A stretch of 35,877 bases of DNA, taken from positions 1 through 35,877 of the IMG/VR virus record IMGVR_UViG_3300028735_000018; one strand, written 5' to 3'. The stretch is from a virus. Made by a program: the position numbers and the translations under genes. This document shows, one piece after another, positions 1 through 6,560 of the stretch; positions within the stretch are counted from its first letter, which is position 1; each line of letters begins with the position of its first letter. The notes below the pieces were generated by a model, which was given only the letters and a program-made list of their open reading frames with translations, was not told where the DNA came from and did not search any database.

Positions 1-200
1 GTGCGTTTTACTATCACATCATCTTGAATATAAATGTAAAAAAAAAATAGGCCCGGAACGGTGCAAATTAAAGCACGGAGAGACGCCGCTTGCGTGGTTG
101 AAGTATGTGATTCAATCAGCGATGTGTCTGTGAAGAGTGAAAAGTTCTCAAGCACGCGGGCTCTTGAATCCAAGAGTTCTTTAGACCCTTGGAAATTCAC
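1..200 (+). mobile_element. Decayed 3' end of an IS200/IS605-type tnpB element (left-truncated by window)
   Basis: This stretch aligns nearly end to end with 22655-22847, including the shared block CTATCACATCATCTTGAATA. In that better-preserved copy the frame reads as a TnpB (OrfB) C-terminus beginning NRAETAPIKARGDAA. Here the same frame gives NRPGTVQIKARRDAA but carries an extra run of A around 37-46 and loses the terminal stop, so it is not coding. It ends with a hairpin, CCAAGAGT (170-177) against ACCCTTGG (185-192), at the position of the transposon right end. In this family the tnpB 3' end and right end also encode the omega guide RNA, so an RNA function cannot be excluded. The left part lies outside the window. 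Confidence 0.6.
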
Positions 201-313
201 TTTGTAACAAAAAATCGCGATATTTCAATTTGGTAACTTCATTAATTGACAGAAAACGCCGAACAAGAAAATGTTGCATTTGCTGTAAACTTCTTCTTCA
301 TAACACGCAGTTG

Positions 314-436
314 TTATATGATCTGTTCTTCTGATTCAAACACATTTTGGCCATTAAGAAATATTTTGTCAAAAGCAAAATGAATCACCCCCAGTAAATT
401 AAGAATTCTGACTACCTTCTCTGCGGCATTCGCACC
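314..436 (-). other. 40-codon open frame in phase after the amber stop of the next gene
   Basis: The 201-436 gap holds no gene with a start and ribosome site. Directly after the TAG at 437-439 (minus strand), the same frame continues for 40 codons to a TAA at 314-316, with a coding-like composition (for example EKVVRILNLLGVIHFAFDK). It could be a C-terminal fragment separated by a nonsense change, a remnant of another gene, or chance. Related phage proteins, as far as I remember them, end near the RExLW motif found just before the TAG, which argues against this being a lost C-terminus. Confidence 0.25.
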
Positions 437-1174
437 CTACAACCATAACCATTCTCGCAATTTAACAAGTTTTTCCAATCGCTCTTGATCTTCTCGCCTA
501 TACGCTTCTTCCAAATTCCAAGATTCTTGAGCTGCTTGTCTTAATTTTGCTTTGGCTTCTATGTCTCCAGGTTCCATCCAATCCCATATGTTTTCACCTT
601 CATGAGAGCCATGTACTGCTTTCCAACGCAAACTTTCATAGGGATCCACTCGATTGGGCCTAACGTCTTTCCACCAAATATATAAATCCATTAGTTCTTT
701 GCGCACTTGGTTATTCTTTGTGATTTCATCAGCACATGTGGGGTCTTCTTCCAACGAATGAGGAGCCAAATACTTCAGACCCAATTCCCTGCTTCTCCAA
801 GCATTTCTTCCTTTGAAAATGCGATTCCAGAATGATGGAGTTGTGCTATCAACTGCATGAGATGCACAATCCAATTCCACATAATCCACTAGAATTTGAA
901 AGTTGGCATATAACATCTTTTCATCATATTCATGCCAGCCGGGCTTCAAATCCATTTTAATGATGTGATGAATTTCAACGAATCTATTATAAAAAAATTT
1001 CTTTAGATTTACAAATGGCGAAACTATGGTTCTTTTCATATTTGATAGATATTTTGGAACAGTTTCAGTAATAAAGTATCGTATGGGATATTTGGCTTTG
1101 GATTCCTCTTCCCATCGACGCCATTCTTGATACGAAGCAGCTGTGGGTTTTTCAATCTGTAATTTATTAAACAT
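437..1174 (-). CDS. Conserved phage hypothetical protein, 245 aa
   Basis: The protein is soluble, rich in Trp, Glu and Arg, and has no signal peptide or membrane segment. A central stretch, HHIIKMDLKPGWHEYDEKML (about residues 69-88), followed by NFQILVDYVELDC, resembles a hypothetical family I associate with large tailed phages: basic, then a WxxxD segment, then an acidic helix. The C-terminus is a charged helix ending RExLWL. The function is unknown. The start is the ATG at 1174. It is the last gene of a minus-strand group with the HNH endonuclease and tmRNA and stops at an amber codon. Confidence 0.75.
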   Translation of the reverse strand: MFNKLQIEKPTAASYQEWRRWEEESKAKYPIRYFITETVPKYLSNMKRTIVSPFVNLKKFFYNRFVEIHHIIKMDLKPGWHEYDEKMLYANFQILVDYVELDCASHAVDSTTPSFWNRIFKGRNAWRSRELGLKYLAPHSLEEDPTCADEITKNNQVRKELMDLYIWWKDVRPNRVDPYESLRWKAVHGSHEGENIWDWMEPGDIEAKAKLRQAAQESWNLEEAYRREDQERLEKLVKLREWLWL

Positions 1175-1226
1175 TTGAATTATTAAATTCCATAAAATTG
1201 TATCTGTCTAACATATAACTTAATTA

Positions 1227-1673
1227 TTACTCATCAGTCAAGAATTTATTACCTTTTGCCATATTTTCTTTGGCCGGCAAATATTGTAAATTATTCAATA
1301 CATGCAATCCACTAACTGTTTTACCTCTAAGCGGTATAATATGATCTATATGATATCCTTTTGGGCAATTAGCATAAAATTTCATAATTGCTTCTTTATC
1401 TGCCCACGCAGGAAATCTTTTGAGTTTTTCTGTTCTTGCAAATGCATTCAATGCATTTCTTTTTTCTTTATTCTTCGATGCCCAATTGCGCCATTGTTCA
1501 TTTCTTTTTTCACGATTTTCTATTAAATATTTATCGTGATTATTTTTGAGTTGTTCTCCACGAATACGACGATAATATTTCCAATAATCGGGGTGATTTC
1601 TAGATACTGGTATATCCAGTTTTTTAAAACCTTTACGTACAAAAGACTGTTTTGATTTTTCTACATCAGACAT
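1227..1673 (-). CDS. HNH homing endonuclease, 148 aa
   Basis: This is a small free-standing HNH nuclease. The N-terminal two thirds are Lys/Arg/Asn-rich helices suited to DNA contact. The C-terminus carries the HNH core: YHIDHIIPLRGKTVSGLHVL, then NNLQYLPAKENMAKGNKF, with HxDH metal and catalytic histidines, the central Asn of NNLQ, and the closing N-x3-GN. There are no intron or intein halves around it. It lies about 30 bases downstream of the tmRNA coding piece on the same strand, so the tmRNA locus or its flank is a plausible homing target. The start is the ATG at 1673. No clear Shine-Dalgarno is seen in the very AT-rich leader. Confidence 0.9.
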   Translation of the reverse strand: MSDVEKSKQSFVRKGFKKLDIPVSRNHPDYWKYYRRIRGEQLKNNHDKYLIENREKRNEQWRNWASKNKEKRNALNAFARTEKLKRFPAWADKEAIMKFYANCPKGYHIDHIIPLRGKTVSGLHVLNNLQYLPAKENMAKGNKFLTDE

Positions 1674-1705
1674 ATTAATATTTTAATATTTTAATCATAT
1701 AAATT

Positions 1706-1945
1706 AGGCCCGTTCTGTTTCTAGGTGGAGCCCATACCCAATGAGATTATGCCGCTAGGCGTATCTCAAATGCGAAATTATCATTCGCTGCGTTTATTCT
1801 ATAAGGCTATAGAGGGCCTCGCCCTACTCTCCGCTGGACTTTCAATGTCAATCGATCCCAAATCACTCCCAAACTGGGAAAACTTGGTGGAAGTGCGAGG
1901 AATTGAACCCCGGTCTTGTCCATCTATTACGCCAACATCAACAAG
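1706..1945 (-). ncRNA. ssrA: Circularly permuted (two-piece) tmRNA
   Basis: In minus-strand order the acceptor piece comes first (about 1945 to 1885). It has a T stem/loop CGGGG-UUCAAUU-CCUCG, then CACUUCC-A-CCA. A 14-base spacer follows (1884-1871), then the coding piece starting GGGAGUGAUUUGGGAUCGAU (1870 downward). Its GGGAGUG pairs with CACUUCC over all seven acceptor positions, and the sequence after it resembles the canonical tmRNA start. A hairpin AGGGC-GAG-GCCCU sits in the PK1 region. The tag frame is 1791-1747: AANDNFAFEIRLAA then TAA, the stop enclosed in a GAGAU/AUCUC stem. ANDNF plus a terminal LAA is the classic degradation-tag pattern, and ANDNF is common in alphaproteobacteria. 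The role is rescue of stalled ribosomes with SmpB. The outer ends (1706 and 1945) are estimates. Confidence 0.92.
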
Positions 1946-1950
1946 TAAAA

Positions 1951-1958
1951 TATTTATA
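1951..1958 (-). promoter_or_regulatory. T4-type late promoter for the tmRNA
   Basis: The minus strand reads TATAAATA, the exact T4 late promoter octamer. In T4 it is recognised by gp55 with the gp33/sliding clamp machinery. It lies about 6-10 bases before the expected 5' end of the tmRNA acceptor piece and faces the right way. Apart from one copy inside the coding sequence at 16765-16772, this is the only minus-strand copy I found. Confidence 0.75.
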
Positions 1959-1989
1959 CGCTATAACCGCGATCTTGTCAATACTTTTG

Positions 1990-2017
1990 TTGACACACTC
2001 TTGCAAAATGATAGAAT
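1990..2017 (+). promoter_or_regulatory. Sigma70-like promoter of the acetyltransferase gene
   Basis: TTGACA (1990-1995), a 16-base spacer, then TAGAAT (2012-2017). Transcription would begin near 2024, about 12 bases before the ATG at 2036, giving a very short leader without a strong ribosome site. It suggests early expression by host RNA polymerase, divergent from the late tmRNA promoter about 30 bases away. Confidence 0.55.
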
Positions 2018-2035
2018 CATATTATATATAACAAT

Positions 2036-2617
2036 ATGTCAACAAGAATTTTGCTTCCCAATGAGTTTGATCTTTATCAAACCCACGTGATGAATTTGGA
2101 TTCCCAAAGCCGCTTTTGTCGATTTGGTGGATACCTTAATGATGGTGCTGTGAAAGCCTATTTGGATAATTTGAAATACACTCAAAATATAATTATCGGG
2201 CATTTTGATAACAATCAATTAGCGGGTGCAGCCCTTATTTCGTTTGATTCATTGTTTAAAAAAGAAATATGCGAATTAGCATTGAGTGTTGACCAATCAT
2301 ATCGCAAAAGAGGCCTAGGAAAAAAGCTTTTCAAAAGAGCTATGCTTTGGGCCTGCAATTTGGGTTTCAAAAAAATACATATACAATGTTTGCAACAAAA
2401 TCAATGGACAGTAAAACAAGCCAAAAAACTGGGATTTCAACTTTCTAATGAAGAAGGAGAAGTCTATGCCACTATGGAACCACAGCTATGGCAAAAAATA
2501 CATCTGCCCGGTTTGTTAACAGCTGAAATTTTGGAATGGAATCACTATGTTTTGGAAAATTTTATTAACAGTTGGTATCGCTGCTTCCTTGGCGTCACCC
2601 AGCAACACGCGGCCTAG
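2036..2617 (+). CDS. GNAT-family N-acetyltransferase, 193 aa
   Basis: It has the GNAT fold signature. Strand beta4 is ELALSVD, followed by the acetyl-CoA loop QSYRKRGLGKKLFKRAM (the Q/RxxGxG/A motif A), then a C-terminal motif B of the type AKKLGFQLSNEEGEVYATM. About 45 extra residues follow the acetyltransferase core (LWQKIHLPGLLTAEIL onward). The substrate cannot be told: the family acetylates proteins, polyamines, antibiotics and others. It is the only plus-strand gene in the left third of the window and has its own sigma70-like promoter, which points to early expression and perhaps host take-over. No start-proximal Shine-Dalgarno is obvious. Confidence 0.85.
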   Translation: MSTRILLPNEFDLYQTHVMNLDSQSRFCRFGGYLNDGAVKAYLDNLKYTQNIIIGHFDNNQLAGAALISFDSLFKKEICELALSVDQSYRKRGLGKKLFKRAMLWACNLGFKKIHIQCLQQNQWTVKQAKKLGFQLSNEEGEVYATMEPQLWQKIHLPGLLTAEILEWNHYVLENFINSWYRCFLGVTQQHAA

Positions 2618-2674
2618 AAAAGATGCCAGTGATTTTACAAATCTATATGGATTAAAAGTTCATATCAAAGACGA

Positions 2675-2977
2675 TTAACCGCCAGCAAACACGTCAGATG
2701 AGCAACTGTTGACTCTGGATCCACAGGATATGGGATCGTTTTTTCTACCCAATTGCAAACCGTTAACAAAAACAGTCGGCGAGCCCTGACTTAAAAAACC
2801 AGTGTGACACACCAATCGTCTGCCTATTTGACAACAGTGCTGCACCCATTCATCTCTTTGACGATGTACACCCAATCCATTAGCAAAAGTATCAGGAGAT
2901 CCTTGATCAGTGCGGCGGGCAGGAAAACAATCGTGCCCAGAACAATAGTCACCAACTCTTGCAACTCCCAAACTCAT
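2675..2977 (-). CDS. PAAR-repeat protein, baseplate central spike tip, 100 aa
   Basis: This is a small Gly/Cys/His-rich protein with a PAAR-type layout. The start VARVGDYCSGHDCFPARRTD carries early Cys/His residues. It then has two turns, QGSPDTFANGLGVHRQRDEW and QGSPTVFVNGLQLGRKNDPI, each with the G-S-P-x-V/T-F-xNG motif of PAAR. It ends SCSSDVFAGG. PAAR proteins cap the membrane-piercing spike of myovirus baseplates (T4 gp5.4) and bind a metal ion at the tip. It is the last gene of a minus-strand run with three upstream baseplate or virion candidates and lies 3 bases downstream of the 309-residue gene. Confidence 0.9.
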   Translation of the reverse strand: MSLGVARVGDYCSGHDCFPARRTDQGSPDTFANGLGVHRQRDEWVQHCCQIGRRLVCHTGFLSQGSPTVFVNGLQLGRKNDPISCGSRVNSCSSDVFAGG

Positions 2978-2980
2978 ATG

Positions 2981-3910
2981 TCAAGCGATCCTTAATGCAG
3001 TCTTCAGTGGCTGACTCAACATGCCCTGGCCAAACCCGCCTCCGCCCGCCAAGAGGAATCGAATACAAGGGTCATTGGCCAGTGCTAGAATTTGCCCCAC
3101 TAGTCCCGCCGCTTCATTCAAACCCAAAGACTGGGCGATAGCTTCCAATCCACTCTGAACTGTTTTTTGTATTTGATTCAATATGCCAAAAATAGGACTC
3201 AAAAGAGCGCCCACAGCAGCAACCAATAGTCCATTGACCAAATTGATTAATTCTGAAATCAAAACATTGACCAAACGTATACCCACCACCAATGGCGCAA
3301 ACAATAGATTGGTCAATCCACAGGGATCATTCAATGGTCCTATCAATCCGGGCAATGAATTAAAAGGCGCTAAACTTCTTCCACTTTGAAATAAGAATGT
3401 GGCCGAACGAGTGCTGTTCATATAAAACGGTAGATTGGGAACAACACTAGAGGAATACCCAAACAATGATATTTCCCTTGGTACTTGTGATGCTTGAGAA
3501 AATACATTAGATGAGGGAGCAGGAGCCAATACGCTATCAAATACATTCAAACGATCTGGATCGCCAAATATGTTAGCGGGATAATTGCCTCCCAGCCCTT
3601 TCAATAGTGTTTGAGCTCTTTCAAACTCCATTGGACCACTGCCTCCGTTATATCCCAGTGGGCCTGTTAAAATATCATTGATAGCCGTGGAATGCAATTC
3701 AGCAACCTTAGAAGCAATATCAGGTTGAAATGGGTCTCTAAAAGCATTTTGCGCCAAATTAATATTTCTAAAGTCAGTGGCACCTGATTGATTGGGTAGC
3801 AAGCTAGCAATACCAGAAAACAATCTGGGATCCTGTGGGATTGTATATTGCTGTATTATCTTTTCAGGATTGGGAAGCTGTGGTATACCAGACGCTGCCG
3901 CTGCTGTCAT
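2981..3910 (-). CDS. Virion (baseplate-hub region) protein, 309 aa
   Basis: No family is recognised with certainty. The N-terminal 170 residues are Pro/Asn/Ser-rich and low in charge. Residues about 205-255 form a long hydrophobic, amphipathic stretch (for example LVVGIRLVNVLISELINLVN, then GLLVAAVGALLSPIFGIL). The C-terminus is Gly-rich (LAGGGGFGQGM). The position between a short structural-type gene and the PAAR spike tip, with a one-base overlap upstream and a 3-base gap downstream, suggests a spike- or hub-associated role. The hydrophobic stretch could insert into the host membrane, but that is inference. Confidence 0.7.
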   Translation of the reverse strand: MTAAAASGIPQLPNPEKIIQQYTIPQDPRLFSGIASLLPNQSGATDFRNINLAQNAFRDPFQPDIASKVAELHSTAINDILTGPLGYNGGSGPMEFERAQTLLKGLGGNYPANIFGDPDRLNVFDSVLAPAPSSNVFSQASQVPREISLFGYSSSVVPNLPFYMNSTRSATFLFQSGRSLAPFNSLPGLIGPLNDPCGLTNLLFAPLVVGIRLVNVLISELINLVNGLLVAAVGALLSPIFGILNQIQKTVQSGLEAIAQSLGLNEAAGLVGQILALANDPCIRFLLAGGGGFGQGMLSQPLKTALRIA

Positions 3911-4236
3911 TAAAATGATCCTTCCTCATCTTTTATAGGTCTACCAAACTCGTCTTGAGGTGAGTTGATCCAAACAGAATGACGATATCCAGGTCTTTCT
4001 GGCTCTTGATCTTGACCAGACTGTATTATAATATGTTTGTCTGCACTCAAATAAAGCGAGCCCGATGATGACAAATGAAAATCACCACTAAAATAGATTT
4101 TGTTCTCACCAAATTTCACTCGAGTGGTTGGTGTTAAAGAAATTTCTGGTTGCTTCTTTGTTAATAAACTCCAAATGATTTTGAGTCTATCCAACGCAGA
4201 AACATTTGAAGAGGGAGGCGCAAATGCAAAAAACAT
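3910..4236 (-). CDS. Small baseplate/virion candidate, 108 aa
   Basis: The second half has alternating short strands with Gly/Ser turns (GENKIYFSGDFHLSSSGSLY, then LSADKHIIIQSG). This resembles the triple-stranded beta-helix or OB-like repeats of spike proteins such as the C-terminus of T4 gp5, but the match is by eye. The start at 4236 is just below the upstream stop (4238-4240), and its own stop overlaps the 309-residue gene, so all three are co-translated. Confidence 0.7.
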   Translation of the reverse strand: MFFAFAPPSSNVSALDRLKIIWSLLTKKQPEISLTPTTRVKFGENKIYFSGDFHLSSSGSLYLSADKHIIIQSGQDQEPERPGYRHSVWINSPQDEFGRPIKDEEGSF

Positions 4237-4237
4237 A

Positions 4238-4594
4238 TTACAATTTCAGTTTTGACAAATCCAATTTTGTAAGACCATCCGGAGTTGGCATTTCCAATCC
4301 AGTGGTGTTTCGCATGTAACCAGAAGCGGCTGCTTGCTGAGCTTTAGCCATCGCAATTATGCAGTTGCGATTCAAATGCACTTCTGTATTTTCATCAACA
4401 CCCAACATAAATGGCACAAACGCCACAGCGCCTTGCCCGGGTTGACCTGGTACTTGCATAAGTGTCATTGTAAGTGGTTTTGATATTACAACAACATCAT
4501 TGCCATCTCGCACCAATTTGCTTATAATTTCTTCACCAGATGAAAGCTTGATAGCAACTATTTCATTGGTTGAAATGGGTTTCGATACCAACAT
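4238..4594 (-). CDS. Small Sm-like (LSm-fold) phage protein, 118 aa, tentative
   Basis: The N-terminal 75 residues read as five short beta strands: IVAIKLSSGEEIISKLVRDG, then DVVVISKPLTMTLMQVP, then AVAFVPFML. The pattern of a strand with a GEE(I/V)I turn, a second strand, then 'KPL' resembles the small LSm-like proteins found in many T4-like phages. The C-terminal 35 residues are Ala/Thr/Pro-rich and may be disordered. The start is the ATG at 4594, preceded by AGGAG at good spacing. It sits between glutaredoxin and the baseplate genes. An RNA-binding role is only suggested by fold resemblance. Confidence 0.7.
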   Translation of the reverse strand: MLVSKPISTNEIVAIKLSSGEEIISKLVRDGNDVVVISKPLTMTLMQVPGQPGQGAVAFVPFMLGVDENTEVHLNRNCIIAMAKAQQAAASGYMRNTTGLEMPTPDGLTKLDLSKLKL

Positions 4595-4605
4595 ATATTC
4601 TCCTA

Positions 4606-4860
4606 TTATTGGTTCATTTTAGCAAGAATATCTTCTTTAGTCAATTTCATTAATCCATCACATCCGCCCGCAACAAACAACTGGTCTCCCATATAGATCT
4701 GAGGAACAGTTTTATGGCCCTGTGCTTTAAGCCATTCTCGCAGTTCCGTATCCAAACTCACATTCTTTTCCACATATGGAATTTCCAAAGCCTCCAAATA
4801 CTTCTTAGCCTTTACGCAGTAAGGGCAAAAATCCTTGGAATATACAGTTAATGTTTTCAT
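4606..4860 (-). CDS. Glutaredoxin, 84 aa
   Basis: A classical dithiol glutaredoxin. The CPYC active site lies near the N-terminus (TLTVYSKDFCPYCVKAKKYL), the cis-proline segment is KTVPQIYMG, and the GG-C-D glutathione-binding turn is VAGGCDGL. It reduces the class Ia ribonucleotide reductase encoded just upstream, as T4 NrdC does. I chose the ATG at 4860. A TTG six codons upstream is possible, but that would lie deeper inside the endonuclease gene. The ATG overlaps the endonuclease stop (ATGA), and GGAG lies 12 bases ahead within that gene. The endonuclease has therefore inserted between nrdB and grx and now supplies the translational coupling. Confidence 0.95.
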   Translation of the reverse strand: MKTLTVYSKDFCPYCVKAKKYLEALEIPYVEKNVSLDTELREWLKAQGHKTVPQIYMGDQLFVAGGCDGLMKLTKEDILAKMNQ

Positions 4861-6551
4861 TTTCTTATTTTTCTCCAAAGGGTTTTACCGGCATCCCATA
4901 TGCGATCATATCCCAATTCCTGTTCCAATTGCCATTCGGTTTTGGTTATGTTCACTTCTGGATGACGTTGTTTGATTTTGTTTTTCATAAAATGCTCTCT
5001 TCGCCAACGAGTTTGATAATCAGTAACAAAATATCCAGGTTTTTGTTCACGAACCATTTCAAATCCATTTGTTTGATACAAATAACCGTTTGAATGCCTA
5101 TTGTCACTCCAAGAAAAAATCTCACCTCGAAAGTCTATAGCGTTGAGATACCAATTTAACATTTTGGAAAACAGTCCTGAATATATATTTGATATATCAG
5201 TTGCAAATCGAATTATTTCAAGTTTATTTTTATTGGATTTTTTAAAACTCAAACACCCAACTAAATTGTTTTGAGAATTCCAAGCACCAATGGTACAAGA
5301 TCTATCTGATCTTGGTCCCTGTATATGATTGGCTTTATAGAAGACTTCTTCATCTGAATATTTTTTCAAATAATCAATAGTTAATGTTCTAGCACCAATT
5401 CGATTGCCATTGTGAATATTATTAATATACAGAATTTTACTCTTGATTATATCAAACGATAGATTGATTTCATCCTCAAAATATTGATATAAATTAATGC
5501 CCTTTTGTTTACACAAACGATATTTGTTGTAATGATATGATTTATCAGTGTTTCCCCCAATTTCCGAATGCCAATATAATCCATGACATTCAATTGCTGC
5601 TGACACTTGGGGAAAGAAAAAATCCAATTCCAAAGGGGGTATAACACGATGTGTATTTTGTTGATATATTATATGATTTTGATCACAAAAATCCCGAATC
5701 TTGGATTCCAAAAAACTTGATCGATCGGGCTTTATCAAATCTCGACAATTGTATTTAAAACAATAGGCAGCAACAGTTGTTTGATCAACTGGTAATATAT
5801 TTTTTATTTCTTGAAATGTTAATCCATCAATGGTTTTCCTAAAAAGTTCAGGATTCAATAATATTTCCAAATGAACGGGATCAATGTGAATTTGACTGGG
5901 ATTTGAAACCCCATACCTATCCACAACAGTTTGTTTAATTTTTTTTCTAATATCCTGCGATTGCAGGGGCATTTCAACCCCGTATTTTTTTAAATTTGTA
6001 GACTTGACTTTTTTAAAAATTTCCAACCGATTTTCGCCGTATCTTTCCGTTATTTTTTCTTTTGCCTTTTTCTGTATTTCGGAACTTTGAAAAGGCCATG
6101 CATATCCATATTTTTCTTTAAAATGATACATGCATTTGTTTTTTATTTGGGTGGATCGCATGGGATGCCGCGCGCCATATCTTTTTAAATTAGTTTCACG
6201 TATTTTTTCAAACAATTGAGATTTTTCATACGATGTCATATTTTTTCTAGCGGATGCAGTATCAAGCACATTGCATTTACAATTTGCTTTACAATATTTG
6301 TTGTAGCCATCCTTCCAATTTTTAAATTTTAACTTCTGCCCACAACGAACTATTTGTTGAATTTCATTTATATTGTTGAGAACACAGTATAATCTTTCCA
6401 TTATTGATGGGTTATATGTATCCAACCAGCGTGTTTCATTCAATAGAAAATTATAATAAGAAGAATTATTTTTGATTTTTAAACAACATGATATCAAACT
6501 TTTATTACAAGAGAATGTATAATCAATTAATTTATGTAATTCTTCAATCAT
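4857..6551 (-). CDS. Repeat-type homing endonuclease with Vsr-like (PD-(D/E)XK) nuclease domain, 564 aa
   Basis: In order: an N-terminal helical region with a Cys cluster (YCKANCKC, about 91-98). Next come five copies of a 23-residue repeat around KxTxxx(K/R)YGV (for example TNLKKYGVEMPLQSQDIRKK), one of them shortened to 19. A short helix-turn-helix-like linker follows (FQEIKNILPVDQTTVAAYCF). Then a Vsr/EDxHD-type nuclease core: PPLELDFFFPQVSAAIECHG, LYWHSE, then YRLCKQKGINLYQYFEDEI. Last is a C-terminal domain with EIIRFATD, SWSDNRHSNGYLY and a terminal LGYDRIWDAG. Free-standing homing endonuclease is the best call from the architecture and the position inside the nrdB-grx operon. The start ATG at 6551 is 10 bases after nrdB with no clear ribosome site. 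Confidence 0.85.
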   Translation of the reverse strand: MIEELHKLIDYTFSCNKSLISCCLKIKNNSSYYNFLLNETRWLDTYNPSIMERLYCVLNNINEIQQIVRCGQKLKFKNWKDGYNKYCKANCKCNVLDTASARKNMTSYEKSQLFEKIRETNLKRYGARHPMRSTQIKNKCMYHFKEKYGYAWPFQSSEIQKKAKEKITERYGENRLEIFKKVKSTNLKKYGVEMPLQSQDIRKKIKQTVVDRYGVSNPSQIHIDPVHLEILLNPELFRKTIDGLTFQEIKNILPVDQTTVAAYCFKYNCRDLIKPDRSSFLESKIRDFCDQNHIIYQQNTHRVIPPLELDFFFPQVSAAIECHGLYWHSEIGGNTDKSYHYNKYRLCKQKGINLYQYFEDEINLSFDIIKSKILYINNIHNGNRIGARTLTIDYLKKYSDEEVFYKANHIQGPRSDRSCTIGAWNSQNNLVGCLSFKKSNKNKLEIIRFATDISNIYSGLFSKMLNWYLNAIDFRGEIFSWSDNRHSNGYLYQTNGFEMVREQKPGYFVTDYQTRWRREHFMKNKIKQRHPEVNITKTEWQLEQELGYDRIWDAGKTLWRKIRK

Positions 6552-6560
6552 ATTTTAATT

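Noticed and set aside
1885-1940. A tRNA gene on the minus strand
   Set aside because: Only a T arm, acceptor strand and CCA are present. The partner acceptor strand lies downstream together with a tag frame, so it is the acceptor piece of a permuted tmRNA.
1725-2090. A plus-strand 121-codon frame
   Set aside because: It lies across the tmRNA gene and the tmRNA promoter on the opposite strand and has no coding signature of its own.
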